A stretch of 64,000 bases of DNA from Anseranas semipalmata (lineage: Eukaryota > Chordata > Aves > Anseriformes > Anseranatidae): the NCBI GenBank assembly GCA_013399115.1, contig VXAA01004204.1:306315-370314 (forward strand). Reading direction: 5' to 3'. Below the pieces are notes generated by a model. The model searched no databases. It worked only from the letters and a program-made list of their open reading frames with translations, and was not told the origin of the DNA. Of the stretch, positions 1-14,657 are shown in pieces. Made by a program: the position numbers and the translations under genes. How positions within the stretch are numbered: position 1 is the stretch's first letter; each line of letters starts with the position of its first letter.

Positions 1-2293
1 TTTTTTGGGAAAATCAGGTATGATCGTCATCCTTTCAAATTAATGAGCAGTGAACTTTGCAAGTTGCATCTATGCTGCTAGTGTAATTTAGGTACTGAAT
101 TTATTAACTGGATAGCTTAGGAAAATCCTGCTGTTTGATACTGCAGAAGGCCAAGAAAACCAAGAAGTACCCTCTATACAAATGTTTCCAAGATGGTCTG
201 CAGGCTAGATTTCAATCCTCAGTATATAAATCAGACTTGTGATTCTTGCTTTATGCCATCACAAAGTGTAGAAATGCTCAGAAGAGATTTCTAGATATTA
301 TTGTTTCTTCTCATATATGAAGTAATTTTCTCTGCTATTTCTTGGCTCGTTTTCTTTTTTACTGGATTGATCTACCATTGAAATGAATAACACAGATGAC
401 AGAATATAGAATGTAATTCCTTGTGCTGATCAAAAGTATTTGCTGCTCCAAGTATTCTTGTCCCAAAGGACACACTGCAATACTATTCTTTACATCTCTT
501 TGCATGAGACATGAAGACATAGTCCTTTGTCATGGCACATGTATGTGTGCATATGTTAAGTGCCTAGCCCTATATGTGTTTAAAGAGAGGATTGAACAAA
601 TCAGCATGTTTATGTTGTAGCCTCCTTTGTGTCATTCAAGGAGGCTGCCAGGGAACGGGTAGATCATAGGTGACGTTGTCATCTGCACTTACCAAAATCT
701 TCTATTTAGCTTCAGTATAAACTCATCTTTCAGTTAGGACTGCCCTTTCCAAGAGTGCTTTCTGGTTCTAATCCTATGTAGATTCCAGTCCTAATTAAAG
801 TCAATAGCTAACTTCCGTGGGGGTAAGACTCTTACTATGCAAATGTTAGCCTCCATCCTACCAAATGCTGATGTGCTACCACCCAATAGTTCGTAGTAGA
901 TAGTTAAAGACTACTCCTCATGCTTGATGTAAGTTACTGAGACTGGTGCTGCAGAATGGAAAGGACAGGGAGCATCTCCCTGATGTTCCATTTCCAGGCT
1001 GCCCTTGTGAATAGTAGCATCTATGCTCAGAGGCCTCTCAGCTGACTTTAGTTAACTCAGTTTTTTAAGTTAGTGTACTTACACATCTCCAAAAAGCGGG
1101 TCCTGCATATTGAAAGCCATGAACTGAGAAAGAAGTTGATTATGAATTACAGAATGCTTTGAAAAATGTGTTTTGAAGTAGTGCTGCTGATGGCCACTGT
1201 TAACTGTAGTACAAAAGAATGAAGGTTATTTGGAAGCTTCTTTTAAAATTAGATGTTTGCTGCCTTCATTTTGCTTATAAACTTCATAACAGCTATTAAG
1301 TGATTGCAGGCATTCAATCAGGTGTGCTCTTAACTTGCTTATATGCCAAACAGGCCTGCCTTTTATATAACAGCATTCGTAGTTGAAGTACAAGTGCTAA
1401 CTAGGTCTTGATTTGAACAGTTTTGCCTTTTTTTTTTTCTTCTTCTTTCTTTCTGAAGAATAGAGAAGCAAGAATGACTCACAAAACTCAATCTCTTTGT
1501 CCAGGACACAGCAGGAACAAGCAACATCATGTAATAGGTGAAATGCCAAGACTAGAAATGTTCTCTCCTGCTGGCTTGTGCAGGGGGAGAGTTTTAGTTT
1601 GGTCTCACTGTACTGCTGCTGCCAGGGAGACTAGTAATCACTGTACTCTTTGCCTTGAGCAAATTCTGTGTTTTTCTGTATAAGGACTACAGTTTTTCTC
1701 AGCCATCACAAGCAGAATAAAGAGACTAGGTGCTCAGATGTTGGCAAATACCCATTTCATTGGGGTTTTTGCCCAGGAACCATGCATCAGTGACTGTAAT
1801 GTCCTCTTATTGGTGTGTTTTTAGTGCTTTGTCTTTGAAGCCTCTAATCACCACCTTTCTCCTGACAAGAAATCACCTGAAATCAGTCTTATACCAGAGT
1901 CTGTGCACCAGCCCTTGATATCATGCCAAATGAACACTATGATCGGAAAGATTGCTTCTGTCTCTAGAGATGAAGCAGCTGCTACTTCATGACCAGGTGG
2001 AATTTGTAGAGCAAGCTATTGTTTATATGGATTAAAGTATTTTAGAGAAAAACAGATCTCAAAATAGAGAATGCTACTTAAGAAGCCAGATATCTAATTA
2101 TCTTCCGGTTAAAACCAACTCTAAGTCTAGCTTCCTATGGATTTTGTGAGAGGACATCTGTCTCAGACACTCTCTCTCTTAGATTTGATAACAGGTTACT
2201 TTTGTCCTGTGAAGGATCACAAACCGTCCTCTAGTCATTTGGTCCCATAATGTATAGATGTGTCAATTCAGGTAATCCAGTAGGGAGGGGTAA

Positions 2294-2370
2294 TTGTTGT
2301 TGTTTGTTTGTTTGTTTGTATTTGTTTCTTTTTCTTTTCTTTTTTTTTTTGTGTGCGTGTGTGTGTGTGG
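2294..2370. repeat. Compound simple repeat: TTG/TTTG, poly-T, GT
   Basis: (TTG)3 runs into (TTTG)5, a C-interrupted T run, T10 and then a GT tract with one C interruption (2351-2369). The short ORFs on both strands across it are low-complexity artefacts. Confidence 0.9.
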
Positions 2371-2727
2371 CAGCTTCGCTGACGTTAGGTACTTTTATTT
2401 CCCCATAGAAACCTTTTTGATTCAGAAAGTACCGACTACACATTCAACAACTTCAGTGGGAATATACTCACACTCAGCAAAATTCTTAACAGGAGGCAGG
2501 TAATCTGGCCATCTTGTCTTCTTGATTTCTTACATGTTCAGATTTTCTTTATGTAGTTGACAAAGCTATAAGTATTCTCCTCTTGTCGTATTCTTTACAT
2601 ATGGCAACCCTTTCCACTCTTAAAGGTTGGGTTCAGTCCTGGCTACTGAATTACCTTCTCTAGGTAATTCCTGATCTGTGTAGATCATAGATCCTTGAAA
2701 ACAATTTCTCTGCTCGTCTTTTAAGAA

Positions 2728-2757
2728 TTTTGTTTGTTTGTTTGTTTGTTTGTTTTT
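2728..2757. repeat. (TTTG)n simple repeat
   Basis: About six perfect TTTG units end in a T5 run. Confidence 0.95.
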
Positions 2758-3451
2758 AAGAAAAAAGAGGTGGAAATTCATCAGTAAGTTAAACTAAAAT
2801 GTTTGAAAATTAAAACTTTTTTTTCTTTTAACAAATCTTTCAGTCACTGAATGTAAAACAGTACATAAAAATAGACTTAGAAATATTTGGCTCAAGCTGA
2901 TGAGGACTGTGGCAGTGAACTCTGGCAAATGCAGAAACATGCAGGGGCACGGGCAAACTAGTAGGAAGAGATTTGAGGGATTTTTTCTGTGCATCTCACA
3001 ACAGCAGCTGCTGCTGAAACACGTGGCATGGCTTGGAGTCTGCCCGGCTGGGGCAGCATTCCTCCCAGTGCAAAAAGTAGAGGTTACACCAGTCCCTGCA
3101 GTTTGAGAGGGCCTGAGTGCTTCCTAAACTAGCTTGCCATTGCCTACAAGTTTGTTTCTATTTTCAATTGCTTCTATCACTGCAGACTAGCTCAGGTGAC
3201 AAAAAAGACACCAGCCTTACATATTAAGCATATTACTTTCTAGTTAATATCAGTACCAAAGCTGTTTGCTGTCACAGTATGAGCTAAGAAGTAAGAAATG
3301 AATGAAGTGGACGGCTGGATATCACGCGTTTTACAGCCAAGGATTATTACATACAATTCAAAAAGGAGAGGACTACTGCTGGTCGATATATTTAGGGCTA
3401 ATTGCTACTTGCAATTCAGGGTAGACAAGATGTGAAAATGCATGGAACTAT

Positions 3452-3627
3452 TACTATAATTTTATATTGTGGTAGCACTGGAAAACTCATTCAATCTACT
3501 TAGTCCTACAGAGCTAAACACTGTACAGGCAAACAGAAGAAAAGAAAATGCCTGCCTGAAATGCTTTCCAGTCTAAAATACAGAGAGAACAGCTGGATAC
3601 AGCAAGCACAAGGTGACAGGCAGAGAG
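3452..3627 (+). repeat. Ancient amniote dispersed repeat (GTGCTGTACAAACAC family), copy 1
   Basis: The block TTTATATTGTGGTAGCACTG, then AAACACTGTACAGGCAAACA, then GAAAAGAAAATGCCTGCCTG, TTTCCAGTCTAAAATACAG and GAACAGCTGGATACAGC matches in order a repeat seen widely in turtles, crocodilians and birds. Its consensus runs roughly TATTATGGTAGCAC, GTGCTGTACAAACACA, AAAGACAGTCCCTGCCC, GCTTACAGTCTAA, CAACAGATGGATACAG. The agreement over five blocks in the right order makes a chance match unlikely. The copy is heavily diverged. I do not give it a library name. Confidence 0.6.
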
Positions 3628-5634
3628 CTCAAGGTAGCAGTAGCGTATTTATGCTTGATGTAGTAGGTAATGGTCATACTTGCTAGTTGCCTACATATTC
3701 TCAAGTGGTAGATGCCAGCTTAGTGAATCTAAAAGTTGAGATTCTGGGAGACAGTAAAAGGAAGACTGTGCACGGGGGTCTGTCGAGAGAAGAAGAGAGA
3801 TGAAGAGAAGGAAAAGTATATCTGTGCTTGAAGAAATGTTTTTTTCTGTTGTGTGAAAGCACCTCAGAGCTGCCATACTGAGTCAGATAAAAATCTTGCC
3901 TGTCCCTGTGTAATGTTTGCTAGCTTTCAGCAATCAGTAACACAAGCAGTTAATACTTATAACACTACCTTAAAAAAGCATATGAATATCCTTGACAATG
4001 GACAAGGTAGTTATGCTACTGGGCAGGGTGGAAATTGAAGATGGTTGGGTAGAGCAGAAAAGGAAGGACATAAGGAAGCAAGCGATGTGACTGCAATAGT
4101 GTTCATGGCTGTTGTGCAAAATTGGACTCCAGCAATTGTGATAAATCATGAAAACAAAGGTTCTCGTAGATATTCACCTTATCTAGCATATTTTAGAGTG
4201 TTTTCTGCAACCAGAAAAACTTAAACCTTACAAAGTTTATAAGGTCAGGGAAAGATGTGTTGAAAATTCACACAGTGTGTGGGTGCACTCAAGTCAGTTT
4301 TGAACCTTGTTGATTTCATCTGGCTGCAAAGGGGTTGTCAGGTTCTCAGATGCGATTTAGGTCCTTCAGAGTTTTGGAAAAGCATTTCTCTAGGAAGAAT
4401 AGATATATCCTATAACTGAATCACAACACAAGCTTAATTGAGGCTTGCTTCTTTCTTCAGTAGCTATCTTTATCTTGCAGCCATCTTTAAGCTGCAAATC
4501 TACAAGTTTTTCTTGTAACTGGACTTCAGGCTGGTACTCCCAGAACTTCTCATTTAACCAGATGACCTTATTTATGGCTTCTGTCTTGGTTATGAAGATA
4601 AATCAATAATGATAATGGTAGGTATTTCTTTTATATAGTCTCTCTTATCTTGCAAAAGATGTACAACCTCATATTTGACTGAACACATCAAGAATCAAAA
4701 AGTAAAAGGCTGTTTTATCTTGCAGTTCTCACCCAGTTCAGTACAACTTTCCTCACTGCTTCTTGTACCATATGTTCCCTTGAGCATTGCTGCTGCTTTA
4801 ATTGTGATTCCCACTTTTTTCCTCAAGGACACACAGTGCCCTTTCCCAGTGTTTTGTGCACATGGTTTAAGCACCTGCTCAGTCTGTCTGTGTTTTGGGC
4901 CATTTATATTTTTCTTGTCTGTCAGTGATCTTGTCTCATAAAATGAGTTAAAGGTTTATTTATTTGTACATCCACAAACGTTTGCAAAGTTTAACCCAAG
5001 TAATTTTAAACTGATAAGTGTGTTAGGATAAAAGTCATGCTTAAGTTGTTGGAAATGTATGGAAAATTCCTATTGCTGGCAGAACTTAGGTGGCAACTAT
5101 TTCAGTAAGTATGAAAAATGGAAAAATATTTTTTGTATTGCTTTATAAGTACTTAGACCTTAATTATTACAGAGTATGTATTAAAATTAGTGTAAGTTCC
5201 TTTATATTTAATTAATAGCTATCATCTCACTTGATAGTTGATTTCTGTATTCTGAAAAACTATTCTTAGACCCACTGGTTCTCTACAGTTGTCCTTTCCC
5301 TGAATCTATTGTAATAAATAATACTTGTGCTGATATATAATCTTTTTCTCAAAGTAGCCTTTGTTGTGGCATCAAGATTAAAACAGTGAGACTTGAAGAT
5401 AGCTAACAGAATAATTAATACAGATTATTGCCATGTATCTATACCACATGTTCCAATCAGCTCTGTATAGCTTACTATGAAAGGATCACAGCAATAAATG
5501 CAACAATAACACAGTTTTTAATTAAATGCTTGTGAACAATAAATCTTCCATTGGCTATTTATTTGAAATGTTTCTTGACTCTGCAGTTGATTATGATGCT
5601 CTGTAGAGCTTTGGCAACTGTGTATTTATAAATA

Positions 5635-5661
5635 AGTGTGTGTATATATATATATATATAT
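5635..5661. repeat. (TG)n(TA)n simple repeat
   Basis: Four TG steps are followed by nine to ten TA steps, a typical degraded dinucleotide microsatellite. Confidence 0.9.
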
Positions 5662-7138
5662 CTTTATACAGTCACAAGAGACTTCTAAATCTAATGTTCT
5701 ATATATGCTTTTTTTTTTTTTTCTCTTCTTTTAAAATGGAGAAAGACCAGATTGTAAAGAGGAGTTTAAGGATATTCTGCCAGACCACGTAAAAAATGCA
5801 TGCCATTTCACAGTACAGTGGCACTCTTAAACTGGTCAAGTATTCCATTTACCAAAAAAACAATAGAAGATGTTCTGAAACTTCAGTGGAAAATATGTAA
5901 TCTTTGGGCCTGGTTGTAAATATATGTTCCAGGCACAAGTTCTATGGTTTATATATAGTATAAGAATGTACATAATATTCACAGCCTGAGTGGAGAATGA
6001 CAGAATTGTTTAGAAAAGATATCAGAAAGTAGACACAGACCCAAGGTAAATCCTAACCAAATCTTCACTGACATGAAAAACGCAGTCTGTTCATTTTAAA
6101 TCACAAATAGAAAGAGATGAGCTATGTAAAACTGTTTCACTATTATTTCACCCATCTGCTTACACTTTGTGGCAGATAAGGAGTTTATTTCTCTAAGTGC
6201 AGATAATGTATGCAGAGTGGACATTTTGTGGAACAGGAGCCCGTACTGGAAATCTCACCCGTGTCAGTGGCTGACTAAGTTCCAATAGTTTCCAATATAA
6301 TTAGTGCATTATTCTAATAAACTATTTCTGCCTTTTAATAGATGATATTAGTATTTGAATTACATGAGATGTATCCATACATAGATGTTCCAATTAAAAT
6401 GTATTTTATCCTTCTAAAATTTAGAGTTATTTAGTGTGGTTAGTGAAGAGTCAGGATCACATTTATAAAACAGATATTTTTAATATAAGTGCCATGAACA
6501 AATCTGCTGAAAACAAAAGTCTGGATCCACAGTTCCTATTTGATCAGGCAAAGAGGAGCCCTATTTCATAGGAGCATGGGAGGATGGAAGACCTATGCTG
6601 TCAGGTAGCTGGACAATTTAAAGTCAGTCTTGGATGCAGAGGCAGTAGATGAGTTTGACTTTGGAAAACAATGGAGATTTTGTCCGTGGCAACTCTTAAA
6701 ACATAGCCAAGATGCAGATCTGGAGAACAGGCCTCAGATATTTCTGCATGTAGGTTTAAGCATGGACAAGTCGTTCTACTGACCCTTTGTCTCAAACAAT
6801 ATCCAGTAAGTTCCAGCCTTGCTTTCGTTTTCTTCGCCTTCCTTTTCCTTGTGAACCTTATATGTTCACAAGGGGTGTCAAAGGTTCTGTTACTGCACTG
6901 GGCTGAAGTACCCTGTTTGTCATATTTAAGATTGTCACCAATCTTAAATGGTATTTAAACAGGCCCAGACCCAAGAGAATAATACAAATATGAAAGGCTA
7001 GAAAAGTAATTTTTAATGTTAGCAAGCAATTGTCTGTGTTATCTGAGAATATTTGCAATGCATGGTGTCATCTGGCCAAGGGCCTGGTCAGCAACAATTT
7101 ATAGGCGTGGAGGGAAAGTTACTTTAAAGTGTCTAGGC

Positions 7139-7159
7139 TTTTTTTTTTTTTTTTTTTTT
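7139..7159. repeat. Poly-T run, 21 nt
   Basis: 21 consecutive T on the + strand, the longest T homopolymer in the window. No retrocopy is recognisable on either side. Confidence 0.95.
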
Positions 7160-10100
7160 ACTTCATGACAAAACCCAACTGAGCAGCATTCTCAGTCAGG
7201 GAGTCTGTGTGATAGATTTTGGATGGCAGCACAGTGATACTTCTTCATTTGGAAATGTCACACTTGGAAAACAAGCTGAGGTGCCAAACCAAGAAGTGGA
7301 AAAATGCTTGTGCTTATCTTTCTCCTGGTTTTGTCTTTGTGATGTTTTTTGAAGTGCTTGAAAGCAGTCTGCCATCAAATAAGCTAGTCTTTCTCTTGCG
7401 CTGTTTTATAAGGTCTACATTCCCTGGTGCACATGGCAGCTAACTCACTTGGCATTCATAGTAACTAACTCCTTGAATCTTTGAGGTATTTTGTGATGAG
7501 CAAGTCTGTATCCACTGGTTACACAATGGCATTGTGTGGCACTACTGCTAGAAATAATAGACAGCTTAGTACTGTACTGCCTAGTTTTATGAAACTAGAT
7601 CAATTGTAACACAGCTGTGTGTTGCTTTGATCCCATGATCCCATCTTGCGATGGGCCTAAAACAATGAAGTCCAAGTCCTACTTCCAAGCCGCTGAAGTG
7701 TCCTGAAAATAGACCTCCCTGGGACTGTTAGCTGAACTACTGGGCCTTAACATAGAAACAGAGACCCTCCACCTCAGGCAAACGTTTACCTAGACAAGCC
7801 CCAGGCTTAGCCTTGGAAACAAGGCCCCCTTGTTTGTTTTGTGCAGGTACAGCACTTAGTCCTGGTGTGTGTCTGGGGAAGCTGGGTGTTGCTGCAATAT
7901 GTACAACAAACATTCAAAACACGAGAGCAATGCAGACAGATGAGCGTGCTGGGTTTACAAATGTTAAATCACACCCGCAAACTACTTTCCTTTGTGCACT
8001 GCCTGACCCCTTGGCACATTCCAAAGTAGAAGTAAATGGATACTCCTGAGCTGACCAATCTCACACACTGAATTCATATTAGTTGTGGTGGGAAAATAAT
8101 AGAATATATCAGATACTTTTGTTCATGACTGTATGAAGCTGAATAATATTTTTTTTTGTGTGTAATAGAATCAGAATTAGTAAGTGCTTGAAAAGAAAAA
8201 TAATTAGCAAAATTACTAACAGCAGAAATAATTTGGGGGCTAATTTATGCTTAGCACCAAAGAAAAAGCATGCTCTATAGTCCTTTCTAATGATATCTCA
8301 AAGTCTGTTTATAGAAATATTGCCATAATTTCTTACCAGCTCCTGCACAATCTGTGTTGTGCAAAATTCCCAGTGCACCAATAAAAATCTGGTTTTATGT
8401 AGTTGGCAGACCTATAAAATATGTTTAAAAATTTAGGAATGGAGGAAGACCAAGGAAACAGAATTCTGGCTCCTTGGCTCAGTCTAATCATCAACAAGAG
8501 TGAAAAAGAAAGCTAAAAAATCTCAAAGGCATTGTCTTGAAATGCCTTCCCTTCTTAGCAAGCAATGAAAACGTTTGCTCCTTGCTGTTTTATCTAAAGG
8601 AAAGTTTTAGTTTCAGAGTAGTACAAAGTCACTACTCTGACATTGCACATATTTTTCAGTATTCACACAGCCATTCATTCAGCCTGGACACCCTCATGCT
8701 ACCTGGCACGTGCACAGCAGGTGAAGTCTCTCCAGCTGTGCATCTGATGGAACCACTGACATCTGTACCTGCTGTGGGTGTAAATCCTACTGCAGGAGAG
8801 GCAGAGCTGCATACCTGGTAGTTGCTCACTCAGGAAGGAATAAGCTGCTTTTTGGACAATGATAGTAGAGAATGCAGCTTGTGCGGATTGAGGGCTAAGG
8901 AGATTTCTTTTTTGAATGTGCTTTTTGGGGGTATAAGGGAGGTAGGAGACAGAGGGGTTTGTTTAACCTGGAAACTACATAGATACAAAGCTACGTTATA
9001 GAGGATGTTGATCCCCTGAGAGATTGTCAGAACTCTGTCAAACAATGACTAAATAAACCCCCCAACCATTTTGTTATTTAATTTGTCACAGTGCACTGTG
9101 AAGATAAAAGCTTCTATGTAATATTCTGAACAACAGTTTCATTTAAGGCCATTAAAATGTGTATATTCCTTCAGAAATAACTTTCCAAGAATTCTGCCAA
9201 GACTGAGATGACACAGTGATAATTCAAAAGTGAGAATTCTTAAAATGATACTAAGATATAAATTAAAAAAGTCACCATTAAGGTCACAGTTACAGGGAAC
9301 TAAACTTCTGAAAGCATAAAAATAAGCAGCTTAAATAAGTTGCTTGTGAAGGGCTTGGTGAACCCTGCTGACCTATGAGAAAGCATCAAAGCGTCAGAAT
9401 AATCATCAATGCTCACACTCTGGCTTATGAGCTACCAAACTAGATTCATGCAGGCCTATGAAGTCATAAAGCTTCTAGTAAAGATGATCTGCCAGGTTGT
9501 CTTGGCTGGCGTTGGTGGGGTCTGAATAAGCCTCCAGCTTCCAAGTCATTGGCACTGAAGAAAAGAGCTGCTGTGCTTTAATCTATTACCTCACTTGTGC
9601 TGGATGTTACCATCCTCCTTGCAGGATGTATAACGTGTGCTATGGCTTAATCGCTTCTTTCCACGGCCAGGCAGTTTTTCCTTCAGAGGCATGGGATCAG
9701 TAGTAGAGGTCTAACAGAGTACTTAAACCTTCCCAGAAAGATTTTTCAGAGCCTGCCTGTTCAGAAATCTAAGACTTGCTAGAGAAAGGAGTTAAATAGT
9801 CCTCTGGGGAGAAGCTTAGATATACATACATTTTCATTAAAAAAAAAAAAAAGACTGAAGTTTTGGCATTGTGGTTTCAATCCTTGCAATATAATTTAGG
9901 TGTGTTTAATTTCTTAGATCTACTTGTAAATCTGATTTATCATAATATACTGTACATACGTTTATATCAAGAGAATTACCCCCTAAAAATCTGCCATTTT
10001 CAAAAGGGCCTGACATGGCTATGTACCCAACTCTTATCAGTTTTTTGTGCTCTCTGGGCACTAATTCTCTTGAATCTTTTAGAGCTGCTAGGCTGTGTTT

Positions 10101-10894
10101 CTAGTACTGTGATCCAGCTGCTAGGTGGTTAACATAACATGATACAAACACAGATGTTTCCCTTTCTTTTGGGAAGAATAACACTCCTAATTGCAGCTGG
10201 AAAGCCAGAAATATTGCCTATTATCAGCAGCTCTCAGAGACGTAGAGATTAGAAGAACTAGTGCTTGTTGTTAAATCATTCAGACTGGTGAGAAATAAAG
10301 GAAAAAAAGCGTTTCATTCACAATACAATTATTCTTACTCAGATATGCTTTTAAACGTCCTTTTCATTTGAAGTATTTTTTTTTCAAACAATGGCCTAAT
10401 AAAAATAAGAGTCTTCTCATTCTGAGATGGAAATGGTAGTCTAAAAATAAGACCTCACAAAAAGTGCCAAACCTTCTTTGATACATCAAGTCTGTAAATA
10501 CTCTCACTGTACCCTCTGTTTGGCATCAGTCATGCCATTGGCACGACAGCATGAATTCTAAAGCTTCATTTTCTCCACTAGTCCCCAGGCTTGGATAGGT
10601 GTGCCAATGGCCCACATAACACTGAATAGCTTTTTTTTTCTCCTAAGTAGCCCAGTGAATTCTCAGTGAAGCTTACAGGCAAACATAGTCCTTTTTTTCT
10701 GTTGACTTTTTGACCTAGTAACCAAAAGCATAAAAAGGAAGTCAACACTTACAACACAGAATGAATTTCCATTTGCATAGTGATCTCGGAGAAAGCAGCA
10801 AAAAAGCAGCCTGAGATGCTTAAGCAAAGTTGCTGAGGCAGGTCTCTTCTTGCTTGTCTGTGTGGTACACAACTGATTCACTTATTTAAAACAT

Positions 10895-10920
10895 TTATAT
10901 ATATATATATATGTGTATGT
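10895..10920. repeat. (TA)n simple repeat
   Basis: Eight TA steps are followed by TGTGTATGT. Confidence 0.9.
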
Positions 10921-12786
10921 TTAATTTAAGGCTTTTAATTAAATATTAAAGAAGCCATGTTTTTACCTCAGTTTGACTAATGCATGAGTCATCCCAAGAC
11001 GAGGTGCTATAGCTGAGCTGTGAGAGACAATTCCAAAGGTCTATCCCAGGCAGAGCAGCATGCTGCAATTTACCTCACAGTAAAGTGTCTTGCATTTGCT
11101 GTGCTTTAAAGTTAGGATGGGTGGTGCACATTGATCTCCCAACCTAGTTCTTTCAGGACTCTAAGGTTAAGCCCTTAGTAATAACAGACATATAAAGTCT
11201 GGTCTCTTCATTCTGCTGGAGGATTCCTGAGAAATAAAAAGAGATACACAGTGAGCATTTATTTATATTTAAAGGATGAGAAAGCTGTCTCTTAGAAAAT
11301 AATTCTGCGTTGTGTTTTTGGTTTTGCTTCTTCTTTTTTTTTTTTTTTAATTTCTGTTAACATTATTTGGTCATTTATAACAGCTGAGCAACCTGGTCTA
11401 ATTTGTTGGTCTAATAGGTCTAACATCAAATTTGGCCCTGCTCTGAGTGTGGGCCTGCTCCAAAGGTTTCTCCCAGTCTAAACTATTCCAGGAACATATC
11501 AACAATCAAGCTAACTCAACCTTTTTGTCAAGAATAAAAAAAAAAATTGTGATTGAAAACTCATTTCTTCCTTTATGGAACAGTTATTTTGCATTTTTAA
11601 TATTCTGTTTGTCACAGGGCTTCTCTTTACCATAGTTCTTACTTTAATAACCTGTTTGCTAGCTAACCAGAAATACTTGAAATGAGCAGTGCTTCACATC
11701 AGTAGAAGCTGTTACCCACATATCTTTGATTTTATCAAAATTTGTTCCTTATTAGGTTTGGTGCTGTGTAGATAGACATCCTTAAGCCATTTGAGTCACA
11801 ACATATTTTTAAGCTTAAACAGTATAAATACTAGATTGTCCACTGACGCTGAAACCATTTAAGGGGGCTCACACAGGCAAATCCTCCAGTAGGTTTGCAG
11901 AGCAATGACAGTGCACAGCTGGGGATCGGTGTTGGTTTGTTATGCCACCATGGCTCTTGCCCAGTGCTCTTCCACCTTCATCCTTTGCCTTGCTGCAATG
12001 GTTTCATCTGCTCCTGTCTCAGCTGATTTCCTTGCACATCTGCTCAATGTCATACCCTTGAGCAGCAGCAGGATTGTGCTGAGGTCTCAGCTGTTGCCAT
12101 TCACACACAAGCTTAAACTACTCACAAAGGCCAATTTATATGAAAACTACAAAACAGAGAGGCTGTGAGCCATGGGCATCTATTTTGCCTTTAGCAATCA
12201 CGAGCAAAGAGAAGAGACAGCAGTGGGTACCAGTAAAATCTTCAGCCAGTGCAGCTGTGTGCTTCAGTGGACACATCTCAGGACTCTTGGGATGAGACCT
12301 GGGAAACAACCATACTCCTGTACATTTTCAGGAATTTTTATTTCACTCTGGCCTAAATGCAAAAAAAATGAATTTGTAGTTTCTTATCTGTAAGACAAGA
12401 CTTCAGCGTAGAGACTGCATTTTGTAATAATTACAGCCATTGCTTTCTGCACTATAGGCTTTGTTAATCCTCTCTATAGTAAGAAATAAAGCATGGTGGT
12501 TGAGTTTATACATATCCACAAGTAATGTAACTCATGCTTTTTAAGGCAAATAATTATATTAATATATTATTTAATGTGACTGAAATTGTATCTTTTTCAT
12601 CTTTTCCTCTTGTAATTGATTCCATTCCCATACAGAAGAACGTGTATCCATCCTATGTGTTATATAAACATCAATTAATCTAGATATTTTTTTAAATGGG
12701 TAAAAGCATTCATGATATACTACCTCATATAATTATAGCTATGTAACAGTGAATACAATGTAATTATAGTTAGACAACAAAGACTT

Positions 12787-12855
12787 AAGGCCAGATTTAC
12801 AAAGATGTTTGGGTACTTGCATGGAATTCAGTGAGATCTAGGTGGCTAATACTTA
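12787..12855. repeat. Ancient palindromic MITE-like fossil (GGCCAGATTTTCAAAG type)
   Basis: AAGGCCAGATTTACAAAGAT, then TTGGGTACTTGCATGGAATT and CAGTGAGATCTAGGTGGCTAA correspond to a near-palindromic amniote repeat. Its arm reads GGCCAGATTTTCAAAGG, then TATTTAGGTGCCTAA, with a centre like TTGATTTCAATGGGA. Only one arm and the centre are readable here; the second arm has decayed. Confidence 0.45.
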
Positions 12856-14617
12856 ATGAAATAATCCACTCTTAAGAGACTTGATGTGGTGTTTAAATGC
12901 AATGATAGATCTGCTGAGTCTTGGTGAGCATAAGACCATGTAAGCCTCAGTAGCTGCCAAATCTGAACTATGATTCAACCTATTGAGACTTATTTACTTC
13001 TTTTGGAAATCCTGTTCTGCCTAGTTAGCCCCTCATGAAGCCTTCTCTGAAATTAATTCATGAGCTTTCTTGGGTAGTGCCAACTCATATCATCTTAGAA
13101 GTCAGGATAGGTAACCTGAAAGAGCTGAAGAGCAACCTTTAGGATAAAGAACAAATCAATCTTCCTTCAAAAAGCATTTGGTACTAGATTCAGAAAGGAT
13201 ATTGTCACTAAATTTCCCTTGATGATTAAGGTTTGTACATGTAGATACGCCAAGACTGTAGCTCCTGAGTCTAGATGCAGACCAGCTTCATGCTGGAACA
13301 AGGCTGAAGCACCTAGTATTGCTCTTTCTGTGCACCGTTTTTTATGAAGAAAATTCAGACATGGTCAAAAGGCATTTGTGTCATGATCCAGAGGTTCCTC
13401 TGCTCTACCATATAAAATCAGGGAATAAGAACTGCAGGATGTTCCTTTGAGATAAAGAAGCCATATATATCAATCCTCTTGTTCTTCCTTTCTTCATAAG
13501 GTTTTCCAGTGCAAAAACTTAAATATGTTGTAGATGTATTTCCCAAGTACTACAACGTTTTCAGGTAGGAACATGTTAGCATCTGCATGACTTTATCTCT
13601 TGGTAGTGGAAAAGTACAAGAACTGCAAGCTCTGAATTTTGAACAAATTTTGTCTTAACAAGAAATATTTGATTCTGCAGACTGAACATAGGAGTCCCAC
13701 ACAACGTGGCCCATCAGGGGTCTATTTTAAGCAAGAAGTACTCAACAGATGAGACAGATTTAGGCTGGATATCCACTGAAGCACAAAACAAAACTCACAG
13801 TCACCCATAGGCCTAAGTCAAAGAAAGCAGTACTTTTCCATGAACAAGACAAATGAAAGAACAGATTGGCTCATTGCTCCTGCAGTGACTTTAAATCTGA
13901 AAGAACTAAGGGATGGCGGTTTCTGCTCATTCTGGAAAATGTGCCAGGGCAGGGCAGCAAAGAATGGAGGTTAGGAGTCACATAACAGGCAGCGTTATGT
14001 GAGAGCTGTTTGCAGCGTTATCTAGGAATTGCTCATGTCAAACCAAGAAAACAGGGCTTTTGTCTTCTTTAACTGGGGTTGACCAGTTGCTTTTGAAATC
14101 CCAGTTCTGAGAGGAGCTCTGTAGGTGTTTGTATTTACAATAGCTTGAATGAAACCCCCAGACTGTGTTACATAGCATGTTTAATTGATCTAGGAGTTGA
14201 TTTTGGCCCAGAATGAACTTTTCGATCTCCCATTCACTGCCAAACTGACTGGCAGAATTCAATTCAGAAAACTGTAAGTCTAGCAGAAATAAGGTCAGAC
14301 CTCAACAGGCTGGAAATCACAGATGCCCTCCTCACACAGTGCCAGCTTTCTTTCTGATGGGCACTCTGGGGTACAAAAGTCCTCCCTCCTTGCACTGTTC
14401 ATTATTGTTAATCTGCGCAAATGAATAATTATAACAAAATCAAGTATTTTAGAAAGTGAAAATGCCAGAGCTGTAGCAATCTCTATACGACATAAAAATT
14501 GTAAAAGAGATTTCTGACTGAACTTCGTTTTGCTTTCTGTCACACAGCTCTCCAACCTCTGTTCTAGCTGGCTAGCTGTGGTTTCAATCCATGCATGTAC
14601 AACGGAAGTGGTGCCAC

Positions 14618-14657
14618 AGTATAAAGCTTATCATCTTAGTATAAAGCTTGTCACTTT
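14618..14657. repeat. Tandem duplication of a 20-bp unit
   Basis: AGTATAAAGCTTATCATCTT is followed immediately by AGTATAAAGCTTGTCACTTT. The units differ at three positions. Confidence 0.9.
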
